From Asticcacaulis sp. AC402 (lineage in GTDB: Bacteria > Pseudomonadota > Alphaproteobacteria > Caulobacterales > Caulobacteraceae): a stretch of 64,000 nucleotides of DNA. Shown here piece by piece: positions 1-10,345 of this stretch (position 1 is the stretch's first letter; the number at the start of each line of letters is the position of its first letter). The stretch is taken from contig NZ_AWGC01000014.1 in the NCBI RefSeq assembly GCF_000495835.1, forward strand, positions 1 to 64,000, written 5' to 3'. A model generated the notes under the pieces. That model made no database searches. It saw only the letters and a list, made by a program, of their open reading frames with translations, and was not told where the DNA came from. Both the position numbers and the translations under genes were made by a program.

Positions 1-27
1 CACTTCGATAGGGAGGAGAAGAAATCG

Positions 28-1020
28 CTATTGTCGCCTGGCTTTGTGGTTAAACACCTCAACCACCTTGGCGGCGGCGCGGGCGGTTTCGTTCAAAGGG
101 GTATAGGTCCAGGTCTTGAGCGTACCCTCGAACGGGCGAACGATGCCGCGGTGTTCCAATGCGTCGTGGAAGCGGGCGAACTTGCCCTCGGCGCGCAAGC
201 GGTCCATGGCCAGGCGATAAACGGGCTTGCCGGTGACGGCGGCTTCAGTGGCCATGTTGACCGAGTCTTCGGTGACCAGGATATGTTCGGCAGCGTCCAG
301 GACAGCAAAATAAGGGTTGCCGCCCTGGCCGTCGTAAATGAAGCCGGGCAGATCACCCAGCACGTCGTGGAAGACCGCGCGGGCATCGTCCGGCGTACGG
401 CGCGACAGCGTCATCAGCAGGCTGCCCGAACCGACGGCCTGCCGGATGGCGGCGGCCATCGAACGGGCGCGTGCCGGCGTCAGGTCGTGGGTTTTCGATT
501 TGCCCCCGACCAGTACCGCGACGCGCGGAGGTCGCAGGGCCGCCAGATCCTGCCAGCCGGCAGCTTCGGCTGTCAAACGCTCAGGCGTGATACGATTGGT
601 CGACCCCAGCAGCGACAGGACATTTTCGCCTCTGACCTCATCGTGCTCAGGCGCAATGACCAGGTCGAAGGCTGACAGCTTCTCTTTCGGATCCTGGAGC
701 TGGACCACCAGGGTCTTGCCATCCGAGCGCGTCTTCATGCGCAGCGAGAAGGGTAGGGTCGCCCGGCCGGCGGCGATCCAGATGTCAGGGTAGGGCGCTT
801 CGATGCGGTCACTGTCCGCAGCCAGCATACGATCCGGCCATAGTTTCAGCACCGTCGGCCAACGGTCGAACGCGGGCTCATAGAGGATGCGTTTGACGAT
901 GATCCGGGCCGCAATCACGCGTGCAACGGCTTCGGCCAGGCCCAGAACCTGGTTTTCGATACCGGCGCGTCCGTCGGACACGGCCCAGATCGTCACAGGC
1001 TGAGCTGGGTCAGGTTTCAT
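28..1020 (-). CDS. ELM1/DUF1022 family protein
   Basis: The protein is about 330 residues and opens with a motif (AVSDGRAGIENQVLGLAEAV) that I associate with the mitochondrial fission ELM1 / DUF1022 family, which is common in alphaproteobacteria. The family has a glycosyltransferase-B-like fold, with a glycine-rich segment in the second half (VAVLVGGKSKTHDL) and a conserved acidic stretch near the C-terminus (ILVTEDSVNMATEAAVTGKP). The bacterial function is unknown; a role in envelope glycans is only an inference. It lies 12 bp downstream of greA on the same strand, so the two are probably co-transcribed. A GTG three bases upstream of the chosen ATG is an equally possible start. Confidence 0.8.
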   Translation of the reverse strand: MKPDPAQPVTIWAVSDGRAGIENQVLGLAEAVARVIAARIIVKRILYEPAFDRWPTVLKLWPDRMLAADSDRIEAPYPDIWIAAGRATLPFSLRMKTRSDGKTLVVQLQDPKEKLSAFDLVIAPEHDEVRGENVLSLLGSTNRITPERLTAEAAGWQDLAALRPPRVAVLVGGKSKTHDLTPARARSMAAAIRQAVGSGSLLMTLSRRTPDDARAVFHDVLGDLPGFIYDGQGGNPYFAVLDAAEHILVTEDSVNMATEAAVTGKPVYRLAMDRLRAEGKFARFHDALEHRGIVRPFEGTLKTWTYTPLNETARAAAKVVEVFNHKARRQ

Positions 1021-1032
1021 CACCGTAGCGGG

Positions 1033-1506
1033 TCAGATCCATTCGACCTTGAGGATTTCGTACGCCTTGACGCCGCCGGGCGTCACGACTTCAACGACAT
1101 CGCCGACTTCCTTGCCGATCATCGCCCGCGATAGCGGCGACGACAGCGAGATCTTGCCCGATTTGACGTCGGCCTCGTGGTCGCCCACAACCTGGTAGCG
1201 GCCCTCTTCTTCGGTGTCCTCGTCGATCACCGTGACCGTGGCGCCGAACTTGACGTTCAGGCCCGACAGCTTCGAGACGTCGATCACCTGAGCGCGGCTG
1301 ATCTTGTCCTCGATGTCAGCGATCTGACCTTCGATCCAGCCCTGACGTTCCTTGGCAGCATGATACTCTGCGTTTTCGGAAAGGTCTCCGTGTGAGCGGG
1401 CCTCAGAGATGGCCGCGATCACGGCCGGGCGCTCAGTCTGCTTGAGTCGCTTCAGTTCATCGTCGAGAGCCTTGTAGCCCCCAACGGTCATCGGCACTTT
1501 TTCCAT
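1033..1506 (-). CDS. greA: transcription elongation factor GreA
   Basis: A 157-residue protein, the usual GreA length. The N-terminal coiled coil (about residues 1-75) carries the acidic tip sequence [15 protein letters not shown], whose acidic residues coordinate the catalytic Mg2+ in the RNA polymerase secondary channel. The C-terminal FKBP-like domain ends with the typical motif [12 protein letters not shown]. GreA stimulates cleavage of backtracked transcripts and rescues stalled polymerase in the cytoplasm. It is the first gene of a likely two-gene unit with the ELM1-like gene. The 208 bp upstream hold the promoter region; I see no clear regulatory site there. Confidence 0.97.
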   Translation of the reverse strand: MEKVPMTVGGYKALDDELKRLKQTERPAVIAAISEARSHGDLSENAEYHAAKERQGWIEGQIADIEDKISRAQVIDVSKLSGLNVKFGATVTVIDEDTEEEGRYQVVGDHEADVKSGKISLSSPLSRAMIGKEVGDVVEVVTPGGVKAYEILKVEWI

Positions 1507-1714
1507 GTGCGATTATTCTTGAAACACCCAGAGGAATGACGAAAAGCCCTACAACCGGTTGAGGGTGAATACAACCGGCAGGGCTGAAGGCTAAGACTGT
1601 GAAAGAGGCCGCCCTGTTCACCTTGCGGTGCACAAGAGCGGCGTCACGGCCTGTATAGTGCGATTTCTGCGAATTTGGAAGAGGAGTTTTGTGCCGGGCT
1701 TTTTATACTGGTTT

Positions 1715-3988
1715 TCAACCCTTTAGGGGTTTGGCGGGGGGCTCGTCTTCCGGGTCGGCGTCGGGGTCGGTGAGCTTGATATTGATCAGTTTGATCCCCA
1801 GGCTTTGCCCCGTTTGCGGCTCGGATTGCGGCTCTGGCTGGCGGGCAATCTGGCTGCGGCCGCTGCGCGGCGCAGAACTGCTCGCCGACGATTCGGCTGC
1901 GCCTTCGCTGACCACAGGTTCGGGCGTGTTGACCACGAAACGTAACCTGAGCGTGTCCTTGCGCAGCACCGAGGCCGGCAACGAAATCGTATGCTGGCTG
2001 GCGCGTGGCTTCAGTTCGATTTCATCGACCTTGACGTCGTTGACCATGACGCTGACCTGGACCGTGCGGCGGCTCTTGGCCTTCAGGTTCAGGTCCAGCT
2101 TGCGTGGCTTGGGCGTATCGAACTCGACATGCTTGATCGGGATCATGACATTGGCGTCGGGGCCGTCGCTCCAGGTCCCTTCCGTGTCGGGGCGCGACCA
2201 GTTCTGGTCCAGCATGCAGGTGCCCTGATCCAGCCAGCCAAAGCGAAGTTCCGATCGGATCGGATCCCACACCGGCTTGTCGAGCGGCAGGTCCATGGCC
2301 GCTTCCGGCGGCAAAATCCACACCCCGTCCAGCATGCGCAGGCGCGGACGCAGATTGGCCGGAGCGTCGCACTGCTTGAGGAAGACCAGCAGGTGGTTGG
2401 ACTTGACCTGGCCGCTTTTGAAGGCGTCCTGGCTGGCGTCCTGATAGCCGACCTGGATCAGGTTCTCACGCGCCGCATACATGGTATTGACCGGCAGCTT
2501 GTTCGAGGTGGCGCGCCAGGTGACCTCATAGAACAGCTTCTGGTTCAGGTGGACATTGGCTGGATAGAAGTCGACACCGTCCGAAGCTTCGACCAGCTTG
2601 TCCCACAGCGGCGACGGCGTCAGGTAATAGATCTTCTCGCTCTGGGCGAGGCCCGTGGCCTTGCGCATGGCGGCGGCAAAACCCGAAATGTCATAGGCCT
2701 GGACCGCGATAACCAGGGGTAGCAGCACGCCAACGGTCTTGGGGCGCGCCCTGAACAGCACCACCAGCGCGGTCAGGATCATCAGGTAGGCGATCGGCCA
2801 CATCATCCGCCCCGACGCGCGCAGGATGGATGCCGGTTCGCGCAGGACTTCGGGCAACGGGAAATTCCACACCGTCATGTTGAAGAACTTGGCGTTGTTC
2901 GAGACGGCAATCAGGGCCAGGCACAGCATCGGCAAGGCCAGGGGCCACAGCTTGTTGAGGAAGTCTTTCGACCGCTTGGCTTCGGGTGAGGTCAGGTACA
3001 GCACCACGGCGATGACAATCAGCACAAGAAGGCCGAACCCGAGATACTGATAGCCTTCGAACGACTGGCCGCCGTTCAGGGGCGTTGCCTTCAGGATATT
3101 GGAGAAGTCCTGGCGCACGGGATTGAAGAAGGCATCGATCCCGGCGGTGTAGTAACCCCAGCCGCCGGCACCCGACGCCATACCCTTGGTGTAGGTGCCG
3201 GCAATGCCCATGGTGATGATGGGGGCTGCCAGAACAAGGACGGCGCGCCAGGTCATGTCGATCAGCGCCTTGCGGTCGAACGTTCTCGCGGCCGGCCAGA
3301 AGCGGCGCAGGACATCGCCGCCCCAGATGGCAGCGATCATGAACAGAAGGTAGGGGTGCAGCAGGCCGGCAAAACCGAGCAGGCCGATCCAATGCCACAT
3401 CTTGGCGCGCTCAGTCTGCACGTTGAGGAAGATGTGAAGGCCCCACAGGACCAGAAACTGGGCCACCAGGGTGTCGTGGCGCATGCGGTAATAGAGAATC
3501 GGCAGCAGGCTCAGCACAATGGCGCCGCCAAATGCCATCCAGCGGTGCTGCGCGTACGGCCGGACAAGGTGGTAGGCGACGAAGAAGTGCAGGGCCACGC
3601 ACATGGCGAACCACAGCCCGATATACTGGAAGTTCTCGGGCAGGAGACTGGCAAAAGGTTTGAACAGGAAGGCGAACGGCGGATTGGCGTCCAGCGACAT
3701 CAGGGTATTACCGACAGGGGCGGCCAGGCAGGTCTGATGGTTGAGGCTTTCGGCGCAATGGCGGTAGGCGTTCCAGCCAAGGACGTGCTGGCCCCAGTCG
3801 GCCTCCAGCACCCAGCCGATCCGGGTCGGGTCGACAATGTAAGGATTAAAGAAACACAGAAACAGGACGACGGGCGCCAGGCAACAGGCGGCGCGGAACA
3901 CACCCGTCCAGACCTGGGGCGGCAGGTTTGTCACAAAGGCTTGGGGCTGGCTCATCAGGGAGCGCCAGTTCCAGGTCGGCAAACGCAT
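1715..3988 (-). CDS. large polytopic membrane protein, DUF6311-like
   Basis: A 757-residue protein whose first 450 residues contain roughly ten hydrophobic segments, followed by a soluble C-terminal region of about 300 residues. The segment ADWGQHVLGWNAYRH followed by a SLDANPPFAFLFKPF motif and FQYIGLWF is what I recognise as the DUF6311 family, membrane proteins with GT-C-like topology. A role in transferring sugars from lipid carriers is plausible but not shown. The last 70 residues are rich in Ser, Pro, Glu and Ala and look disordered. It is transcribed away from the secreted protein at 4346. An alternative start lies 11 codons downstream. Confidence 0.72.
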   Translation of the reverse strand: MRLPTWNWRSLMSQPQAFVTNLPPQVWTGVFRAACCLAPVVLFLCFFNPYIVDPTRIGWVLEADWGQHVLGWNAYRHCAESLNHQTCLAAPVGNTLMSLDANPPFAFLFKPFASLLPENFQYIGLWFAMCVALHFFVAYHLVRPYAQHRWMAFGGAIVLSLLPILYYRMRHDTLVAQFLVLWGLHIFLNVQTERAKMWHWIGLLGFAGLLHPYLLFMIAAIWGGDVLRRFWPAARTFDRKALIDMTWRAVLVLAAPIITMGIAGTYTKGMASGAGGWGYYTAGIDAFFNPVRQDFSNILKATPLNGGQSFEGYQYLGFGLLVLIVIAVVLYLTSPEAKRSKDFLNKLWPLALPMLCLALIAVSNNAKFFNMTVWNFPLPEVLREPASILRASGRMMWPIAYLMILTALVVLFRARPKTVGVLLPLVIAVQAYDISGFAAAMRKATGLAQSEKIYYLTPSPLWDKLVEASDGVDFYPANVHLNQKLFYEVTWRATSNKLPVNTMYAARENLIQVGYQDASQDAFKSGQVKSNHLLVFLKQCDAPANLRPRLRMLDGVWILPPEAAMDLPLDKPVWDPIRSELRFGWLDQGTCMLDQNWSRPDTEGTWSDGPDANVMIPIKHVEFDTPKPRKLDLNLKAKSRRTVQVSVMVNDVKVDEIELKPRASQHTISLPASVLRKDTLRLRFVVNTPEPVVSEGAAESSASSSAPRSGRSQIARQPEPQSEPQTGQSLGIKLINIKLTDPDADPEDEPPAKPLKG

Positions 3989-4339
3989 AATCTTTTTCGA
4001 TACTCGGACGGAGGCGGGCAGGGGGCTCCTGCAATCGTCGTGCCTGTCTGCGGCGGCGTCGCGAAGGACCTTTTGTCCAACGCGATAAGCTCTTGTGACG
4101 ATAACAGGATGATTTCAAGTCACAGTGTACGCGAATCGACGAAGTTCACAAGCCTGTGAACGGGTGACATTTTGTTACACCTCTGTTGCGTCCCGTCGCC
4201 CTGATCGGTTCCGCCAGGGCTTATAACAGCACTGGCTGCACATGTCGCGAACGCGTCCTCAGCCCCGCTTCAACCCGACTTGCAGACTGTTGATCACCTG
4301 CCGCGATCGGGGTAACAATGTTATAAAATAAAGCAGGGG
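3989..4339. other. 351-bp divergent intergenic region
   Basis: This gap separates two divergently transcribed genes and must hold both promoters. A TTATAAC at 4219-4225 and its reverse complement GTTATAA at 4319-4325 form widely spaced inverted arms close to the plus-strand gene start. I see no ORF, RNA gene or convincing -35/-10 pair. Confidence 0.4.
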
Positions 4340-4345
4340 ATGGAT

Positions 4346-5635
4346 ATGCGCGCAATCGTGAAACTTGCGGCGGCCGTGGCTGTTCTGGCCGCAGGCCTGG
4401 GTTTGGGGTCCGCCAGCGCGGCATCGGAAAAGCTGGCGCCCGAATGTTATGTGGTCGGCCTGCCGAGTAGCGCGCCCGAGCGGACGGGTATCGACTGTTT
4501 TGTCATCGACACCGGCAACACCCTTCAGAACTGGCAGAGGCGTTCGGCGCCGACGATGCGCGAAGGCTGGACGGTGGTTGGCAGTGGCCTGTCGCCGAAT
4601 TCACGCGCCATCAGTTGCTTCCAGCGGCGTAACACCGGCCGCCGGGACTGCTTTGCAATTTCGGCCGCCGGACATGTGGTACATTCCAAGACGACGGGCA
4701 GCAGCTGGGGCGCGTGGGAGGATTTGGGTGCCCCCGGGTCCGGATCGATCGATCACGCGGACAACGAACTGACATGTCTGAACTATTCAATTAATCTGGC
4801 GTGTCTTGTCCGCACCGATGCGGGCCAGGTGTACATGAAGCGTTATCGCCTGAGTGGCACAGTGATGGCCTGGACTGACTGGGAAGTGATCTGGGCGGGT
4901 CACATCGGCAATTGCGTCACCACCGGCGTCATGGATGACTATTGCACGCTGTTTACCGCCTATTCCGGTCGCGAAGGTCCAACCAGCAATGTGCAACTCC
5001 TGCGCTTTCAAAAATGGCAATTCCCCGATGGCCGGCCCGCGGCGTTTGAGCGCCCGGTTTGGGGGGCCTCGTACCGCGGACCCGGTCCCGGCCTCGAACT
5101 GACCGGACGTCCGGCATGTCATGAGCTGTTGTTCGACTTTGCCCCGGGTGCGACCAGCGAGCGCGGCGGAAAACGCGTCTGCTTCGCGTTGGGTGCCGGT
5201 GGCGATTTCGATGACCGGCTGTGGGTGCGCGGCATTGACGAGCGACCTGGCATGCCTTCGGATCCGGCAACGGGCGGATGGAGGTCCCGCGGCGTGCCAA
5301 TAGCCACTGGTCAGCAACCCAATTGCGTCATTCTAACGCCACGGGCCAGTTGGGGCGGGCCGCATCCTGAGTTGCTAACCGTCGGATGCCTGCATCGTAC
5401 CACATTGGGCCCAAGCCACGAGGTCGCCGTTAGCCGCTATACAGGCTCAGAGTGGGTCGAGGAGATGCGCGACCTGCAAACACCGGTCGCCGGACCGATA
5501 AGCTGCGTGGCGCAAAATTCGGCTAGCCTCGGATGTTTCTACCGCAGCGAGGCAGGCCAGTTGACGATGATTTCAGTTGAGCTTGCGACCAGGAACATAT
5601 CGACCTCGTATCACCTGCCTGGTGTCAGATTCTGA
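4346..5635 (+). CDS. secreted protein, possibly a beta-propeller lectin
   Basis: The first 25 residues form a classical signal peptide ending in SASA, so the protein is exported. The mature part (about 400 residues) has repeated blocks of the type W-x-x-W-E-D-L-G followed by a Cys-rich strand (ELTCLNYSINLACLVR), which suggests a bladed beta-propeller of the fucose-binding PLL/AAL type. The assignment rests on this pattern only. The many paired cysteines fit a periplasmic or extracellular location. I chose the second ATG because AGGGG at 4335-4339 touches the first ATG (4340) but is well spaced from 4346. Confidence 0.55.
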   Translation: MRAIVKLAAAVAVLAAGLGLGSASAASEKLAPECYVVGLPSSAPERTGIDCFVIDTGNTLQNWQRRSAPTMREGWTVVGSGLSPNSRAISCFQRRNTGRRDCFAISAAGHVVHSKTTGSSWGAWEDLGAPGSGSIDHADNELTCLNYSINLACLVRTDAGQVYMKRYRLSGTVMAWTDWEVIWAGHIGNCVTTGVMDDYCTLFTAYSGREGPTSNVQLLRFQKWQFPDGRPAAFERPVWGASYRGPGPGLELTGRPACHELLFDFAPGATSERGGKRVCFALGAGGDFDDRLWVRGIDERPGMPSDPATGGWRSRGVPIATGQQPNCVILTPRASWGGPHPELLTVGCLHRTTLGPSHEVAVSRYTGSEWVEEMRDLQTPVAGPISCVAQNSASLGCFYRSEAGQLTMISVELATRNISTSYHLPGVRF

Positions 5636-5644
5636 TCCGGCCCT

Positions 5645-5668
5645 GGGTGGCAGGCGTCTCTGCCACCC
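5645..5668. terminator. hairpin between convergent genes
   Basis: A perfect 9-bp stem, GGGTGGCAG and CTGCCACCC, around a 6-base loop sits between the ends of the propeller-like gene and carB. There is no U-tract on either strand, so it may act as a bidirectional terminator or only as an mRNA 3' end. Confidence 0.5.
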
Positions 5669-5671
5669 GCC

Positions 5672-8600
5672 TCAGGCATATTCCTGCAATGGACGCACAT
5701 CCAGGTCGCCCTTGCGGGCGCTGGCGATGGCGCGGGTGGCAGCGACCGCGCCCGATGCCGTCGTATAGTACGGAATCTTCATCATCAGGGTCGTGCGGCG
5801 GATTGAGAAGGAGTCGGCCAGGGACTGCTTACCTTCCGTGGTGTTGAACACCAGAGCGATCTCGCCGTTTTTGATGCCATCCAGGATATTCGGACGACCC
5901 TCCAGAACCTTCTTGACCTTTTCAACCTCGACGCCCTGCGCCGCCAGATAGTCATAGGTTCCGCCCGTGGCGACGACCTTGAAGCCCATCTCCAGCAGTT
6001 GGCGCACCGAGTCGACGATGACAGGCTTGTCCTGATCCTTGACCGAGACGAAAACCTTGCCCTGAGTCGGCAAGATCGTGCCGCTACCCAACTGCGACTT
6101 GGCGAAAGCGCGCGAGAAGGCCTCGATCATGTCCTCGCCGTCGCGCATCCAGTCCAGGCCCATGACCTCGCCGGTCGAGCGCATTTCCGGCCCCAGGACC
6201 GTGTCGACATTGGCGAAGCGGGCGAAGGGGAAGACGGCTTCCTTGACGGCGACGTGGCGATAGTCGCGCGGTTTCAGATTGAACTGCGCCAGTGACATGC
6301 CGGCCATGATCTTGGCGGCGATGCCGGCCAGCGGTTGCCCCAAAGTCTTGGCGACGAAGGGAACGGTCCGCGAAGCGCGCGGGTTGACTTCCAGCACGTA
6401 GATCTTTGGGTCGGTATAGGGGTTTTCGATGGCGAACTGAACGTTCATCAGGCCGCGAACCTGCAGCGCCCTGGCCAGTTCGATGGTCTGGCGTTCCAGT
6501 TCCTTGACGGTTTCCGCCTTGAGCGAAAACGGTGGCAGCGAACAGGCCGAGTCGCCCGAGTGCACGCCGGCTTCTTCGATATGTTCCATGATGCCGGCAA
6601 CAAACACGGTTTCGCCGTCAGCGAGAGCGTCGGCGTCGACCTCGATGGCTGCCGACAGATACTGGTCGATCAGGACGGGTGAGTCGCCGGACACCTTCAC
6701 GGCTTCGCGAACATAGCGGGTCAGTTGTTCGTCGTCGCGGATGATCTCCATGGCGCGGCCGCCCAGGACATAGGAGGGACGGATAACGATGGGGTAGCCG
6801 ACTTCATGGGCAGCACGGAAGGCCTCCTCCGGTGTCCGCGCGATGGCGTTGATTGGCTGGGTCAGTCCGATATCGCGCAGAAGGTGCTGAAAGCGTTCGC
6901 GGTCCTCGGCCAGGTCGATGGCGTCGGGAGAGGTGCCGAGGATCGGAATGCCCTCGTCCTCCAGCGCCTGGGCCAGCTTCAGGGGCGTCTGGCCGCCGAA
7001 CTGGACGACCACGCCCAGCAGTTGTCCGTTCGACTGTTCCACCGCGATCAGTTCCAGCACGTCTTCTGCGGTCAGCGGCTCGAAATAGAGGCGGTCGGAG
7101 GTGTCGTAATCGGTCGACACGGTTTCCGGGTTGCAGTTGACCATGATGGCCTCGACGCCGATGTCCTTGAAGGCAAAGGCAGCATGACAGCAGCAATAGT
7201 CGAACTCGATGCCCTGGCCGATCCGGTTGGGACCGCCGCCCAGGATGATGGCCTTCTTGCGGTCAGTCGGTTCAGCCTCGTTCTCGGCCGGCTGGCCCAG
7301 GGCGCCCGATTCGTAGGTCGAATACATGTAGGCGGTGTTGGACCGGAACTCGGCGGCGCAGGTGTCGATTCGCTTAAAGACCGGGCGCACACCCAAAGCG
7401 CGGCGTGCCGTCCGAACCTCGACCTCGGTTGTGCCGGTCAGTTTGGCCAGGCGCACGTCGGAGAAGCCCATCGCCTTCAGCGAGCGCATTGCCTTGGCGG
7501 TCTGGGGCAGGCCGAGGACGGCGATCTTGGCCTCTTCGGAAACGATGGTCTCGATCTGGCGCAGGAACCACGGCTCATAGAAACAGGCGGCATTTATGTC
7601 TTCGACGCTGAGACCATGACGGAAGGCCTGGGCAATGACGCGGATGCGATCCGGTGTGGCGCGGCCCAGTTCGCGGATGACGGCTTCGCGGACAGCCTGG
7701 TGTTCGGCATTCTTGACGCCAGGAATTTCGACTTCGTCAAAGCCGGACAGGCCGGTTTCCAGCCCGCGCAAGGCCTTCTGCATCGACTCGGCAAAGGTCC
7801 GGCCAATCGCCATGACCTCGCCGACCGACTTCATCGAGGTGCCGAGCAAAGGCTCGGAACCGGGGTACTTTTCAAAGGCAAAACGCGGGATCTTGGTGAC
7901 GACGTAATCGATGCTGGGCTCGAACGCGGCCGGCGTCGTCTGGGTGATGTCGTTTTGCAGTTCGTCGAGCGTATAGCCGACGGCCAGCTTCGCGGCGATC
8001 TTGGCAATCGGAAAGCCGGTCGCTTTCGACGCGAGGGCGGACGAGCGCGATACGCGCGGGTTCATTTCGATGACGATCAAGCGGCCGTCGGCCGGGTTGA
8101 GCGCGAACTGGACGTTGGAACCGCCGGTTTCGACGCCGATCTCACGCAGCACGGCCAGGCTGGCCGAACGCATGATTTGATACTCCTTGTCGGTCATGGT
8201 CAGGGCCGGGGCGACGGTGATCGAATCACCGGTGTGGACGCCCATCGGGTCGACGTTCTCGATCGAGCAGACGATGATGCAATTGTCGGCGGTATCGCGC
8301 ACGACCTCCATCTCGTATTCCTTCCAGCCCAGGATCGACTCCTCGATCAGGACCTCGGTGGTCGGGGACAGGTCCAGCCCGTTGGCGACGATCTCCTTGA
8401 ACTCTTCCATGTTGAAGGCGATGCCGCCGCCGGTACCGGCCAGGGTAAAGGACGGACGGATGACCGCCGGCAGGCCGCCAATCGCCTCCAGGCCCGCCAT
8501 GGCTTCTTCCATGGTGTGGGCGACGGACGACTTGGCCGATTCCAGCCCCAGCTTGTCCATGGCGTTACGGAACTTCTGGCGGTCCTCGGCCTTGTCGATG

Positions 8601-8965
8601 ACCTCGGCCTTGGCGCCGATCATCTCGACATTGTATTTGGCGAGGACGCCGGAGTTTTCCAGCGCCAGGGCGGTGTTGAGCGCCGTCTGCCCGCCCATGG
8701 TCGGCAGGAGGGCGTCGGGGCGCTCGCGGGCGATGATCTTTTCGACGAATTCCGGCGTGATCGGCTCAATATAGGTGGCATCGGCGACGTCCGGATCGGT
8801 CATGATGGTCGCCGGGTTGGAATTGACCAGGATGATGCGGTAGCCTTCCTGACGCAAAGCTTTACAGGCCTGCACGCCGGAATAGTCGAACTCGCAGGCT
8901 TGACCAATGACGATAGGCCCGGCGCCGATGATCAGGATGGACTTGATATCTGTACGTTTGGGCAT
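5672..8965 (-). CDS. carB: carbamoyl-phosphate synthase large subunit
   Basis: A 1,097-residue protein with the full CarB layout: two homologous halves with ATP-grasp domains (the first after the start motif [20 protein letters not shown], the second after [20 protein letters not shown]), an oligomerisation domain between them and a C-terminal MGS-like allosteric domain ending in DVRPLQEYA. It uses ammonia channelled from CarA, bicarbonate and two ATP to make carbamoyl phosphate for arginine and pyrimidines. carA lies about 2.2 kb upstream on the same strand, with four loci between them, so the pair is separated instead of forming a carAB operon. Confidence 0.98.
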   Translation of the reverse strand: MPKRTDIKSILIIGAGPIVIGQACEFDYSGVQACKALRQEGYRIILVNSNPATIMTDPDVADATYIEPITPEFVEKIIARERPDALLPTMGGQTALNTALALENSGVLAKYNVEMIGAKAEVIDKAEDRQKFRNAMDKLGLESAKSSVAHTMEEAMAGLEAIGGLPAVIRPSFTLAGTGGGIAFNMEEFKEIVANGLDLSPTTEVLIEESILGWKEYEMEVVRDTADNCIIVCSIENVDPMGVHTGDSITVAPALTMTDKEYQIMRSASLAVLREIGVETGGSNVQFALNPADGRLIVIEMNPRVSRSSALASKATGFPIAKIAAKLAVGYTLDELQNDITQTTPAAFEPSIDYVVTKIPRFAFEKYPGSEPLLGTSMKSVGEVMAIGRTFAESMQKALRGLETGLSGFDEVEIPGVKNAEHQAVREAVIRELGRATPDRIRVIAQAFRHGLSVEDINAACFYEPWFLRQIETIVSEEAKIAVLGLPQTAKAMRSLKAMGFSDVRLAKLTGTTEVEVRTARRALGVRPVFKRIDTCAAEFRSNTAYMYSTYESGALGQPAENEAEPTDRKKAIILGGGPNRIGQGIEFDYCCCHAAFAFKDIGVEAIMVNCNPETVSTDYDTSDRLYFEPLTAEDVLELIAVEQSNGQLLGVVVQFGGQTPLKLAQALEDEGIPILGTSPDAIDLAEDRERFQHLLRDIGLTQPINAIARTPEEAFRAAHEVGYPIVIRPSYVLGGRAMEIIRDDEQLTRYVREAVKVSGDSPVLIDQYLSAAIEVDADALADGETVFVAGIMEHIEEAGVHSGDSACSLPPFSLKAETVKELERQTIELARALQVRGLMNVQFAIENPYTDPKIYVLEVNPRASRTVPFVAKTLGQPLAGIAAKIMAGMSLAQFNLKPRDYRHVAVKEAVFPFARFANVDTVLGPEMRSTGEVMGLDWMRDGEDMIEAFSRAFAKSQLGSGTILPTQGKVFVSVKDQDKPVIVDSVRQLLEMGFKVVATGGTYDYLAAQGVEVEKVKKVLEGRPNILDGIKNGEIALVFNTTEGKQSLADSFSIRRTTLMMKIPYYTTASGAVAATRAIASARKGDLDVRPLQEYA

Positions 8966-9110
8966 AGTCGGTCTTTCGTAACAATCGGGTCGCGCGCGAA
9001 GTGACGGCCTGCGTTAAGGACGCGGGCCGTGGCGGGGAAGTGCCGGTTTTGGGCTAAGCGGGTGCTTTAGTGCCTTAGGGTGTGCAGTGCAACCCGCAAA
9101 ATTTACAAAT

Positions 9111-9535
9111 TTAGGCGGTCCAGTCTTCGACAGGTAGCCAAGGCGTCAGGCGCATGCGGGCTGTGTCGTTTGTCACCAGAATAGCGCTGGCAGACAAAGC
9201 CTGGGCGGCGATCATCAGGTCCAAAGGCGCGATGGTGATTCCCTGCGATTCGCAGTTTCGGCGCAGGTTGCCGTAGGCCCGGGCTTCGGACCCGGCCCAG
9301 TGCAAAACCGTCACGGTACGGAAAAAGACGTCCACTGAGTGGTCCAGGCGCGGCGGGTGTCCCGCTTTGGCCAAACCGAACAGGATTTCCGCCCGTGTGA
9401 CGATTGAGATTGTCGCCTTTTCGATGGACAGGGATCTCGCCGGATAAAGACGTCTTCACCTTCGAAGCGATAATCCTTGGGAAGGCGGACAGCCTGGCTT
9501 CGGCCGGTCATAAAGATCTTTGCAGTATCGTCCAT
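9111..9535 (-). pseudogene. vapBC toxin-antitoxin locus fused by internal deletion
   Basis: The first 31-33 codons (from 9535) encode a typical VapB N-terminus ([20 protein letters not shown], then a DVFIRRDP end). In another frame the sequence continues, without any start codon of its own, as the C-terminal three quarters of a VapC PIN-domain toxin: [17 protein letters not shown], then PLDLMIAAQAL and LVTNDTARM, ending in VEDWTA and TAA at 9111. The VapB C-terminus (toxin-binding) and the VapC N-terminus, which should carry the first catalytic Asp of the DTN motif, are both missing. The simplest explanation is one deletion across the vapB-vapC junction near 9437-9445. The toxin should be inactive. 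Confidence 0.75.
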
Positions 9536-9594
9536 GGCAGATGATCAGCAGATATTGCGGTATATATTAAGATATCTATCCGCCTTGCCCGTCA

Positions 9595-9626
9595 CAAAAA
9601 ACCGCCTCCCCCGGAGGGTGAGGCGG
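9595..9626 (-). terminator. Rho-independent terminator of the LytM-like gene
   Basis: On the minus strand the stem CCGCCTC/GAGGCGG (9602-9608 with 9620-9626), extended by C-rich pairing, is followed directly by six U residues (the A-run at 9596-9601 on the plus strand). It lies 37 bp past the end of the gene at 9663. Confidence 0.88.
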
Positions 9627-9662
9627 AGGGGTTTGACGCCGGGTGAGGGACCGTCAAACCAG

Positions 9663-10181
9663 CTATTGCATCGCGACGGTCATGACCAGCGTGGGGTTGA
9701 CCGGTTCCTCGCCGCAACGCAGTTCCATATACAGGAAGGCCGCGTCATTGCCGGTGTGGGCCATGCCGCCCAGGCGGCCGCCCTGGGCGATGCGGTCGCC
9801 GGTAACGACCCGCAGGTCCGACAGGCCGGTCAGGACGACCCGACGGTCGCCGCCGATGTTCAGCACCACCACCTGGCCCAGGTTCTCGACCGGACCGGCA
9901 TAGTCGACCGTGCCGCTGGCCGGGGCCGTGACGTCGGCGCCGGCGGCGGTGCGATAGATTATGCCGCGGCTGCCGACCGGCCCGCCGACAGTGAACAGTG
10001 GTGTGGCCTCGCCGTAACCCTGCCAGACCTCGCCCTGAACAACGGGTGCCAGGCGAATCGTTCCGCAGGCGGCCTGGGCATGCGCGGAGCCGCCCAGAAG
10101 GAGACCAAAGGCGGCCACGATCAGGGTTATGGCGATCGCCAGGGTCAGGGAATGCAGTCTGGAGGTCGTCATCTCTATCAC
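9663..10181 (-). CDS. exported degenerate LytM/M23-like protein
   Basis: A 172-residue protein with an N-terminal signal peptide ending in GGSAHAQA. The C-terminal part reads like the M23/LytM fold of EnvC-type proteins: ASGTVDYAGPVENLGQVVVL, then a glycine-rich GDRRVVLTGLSDLRVVTGD, then LYMELRCGEEPVNP. The Zn ligands of active M23 peptidases (HxxxD and HxH) are absent: the family histidine site reads LNIGGDRR and the final motif reads YMELR. It is therefore probably a non-catalytic regulator or binding protein for cell-wall amidases in the periplasm. The gene stands alone with its own terminator. Confidence 0.7.
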   Translation of the reverse strand: MIEMTTSRLHSLTLAIAITLIVAAFGLLLGGSAHAQAACGTIRLAPVVQGEVWQGYGEATPLFTVGGPVGSRGIIYRTAAGADVTAPASGTVDYAGPVENLGQVVVLNIGGDRRVVLTGLSDLRVVTGDRIAQGGRLGGMAHTGNDAAFLYMELRCGEEPVNPTLVMTVAMQ

Positions 10182-10297
10182 CGGTCTTTGTGCGTCTTGA
10201 TAGGAGGACTATACGGCAGGGAGTTTAACACCGGTCGAAAAAATTCTTACCCTGCTGTCGCAAGTTTTACGTCGCCGTCAATGTTATAGCCCGTTTC

Positions 10298-10345
10298 GAT
10301 AAAGTGGACACCACCGCACGGGCGCTCCCGCTTTCGGCTTGCGCT
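10298..10345. repeat. short intergenic repeat, family C, copy 1
   Basis: The sequence begins GATAAAGTG and contains CCGCACGGGCGCTCCCG, followed by a run of T and CGG. A closely related block occurs at 41460-41520. It abuts the stop codon of the response regulator gene and contains a short CGGG/CCCG hairpin, so it may serve as a 3' end structure. Confidence 0.6.

Noticed and set aside
6725-9004. Long open frame (759 codons) antisense to carB
   Set aside because: The opposite strand encodes an unmistakable CarB; the antisense translation is rich in Gly, Asp, Arg and His as expected for a shadow in GC-rich DNA and has no domain.
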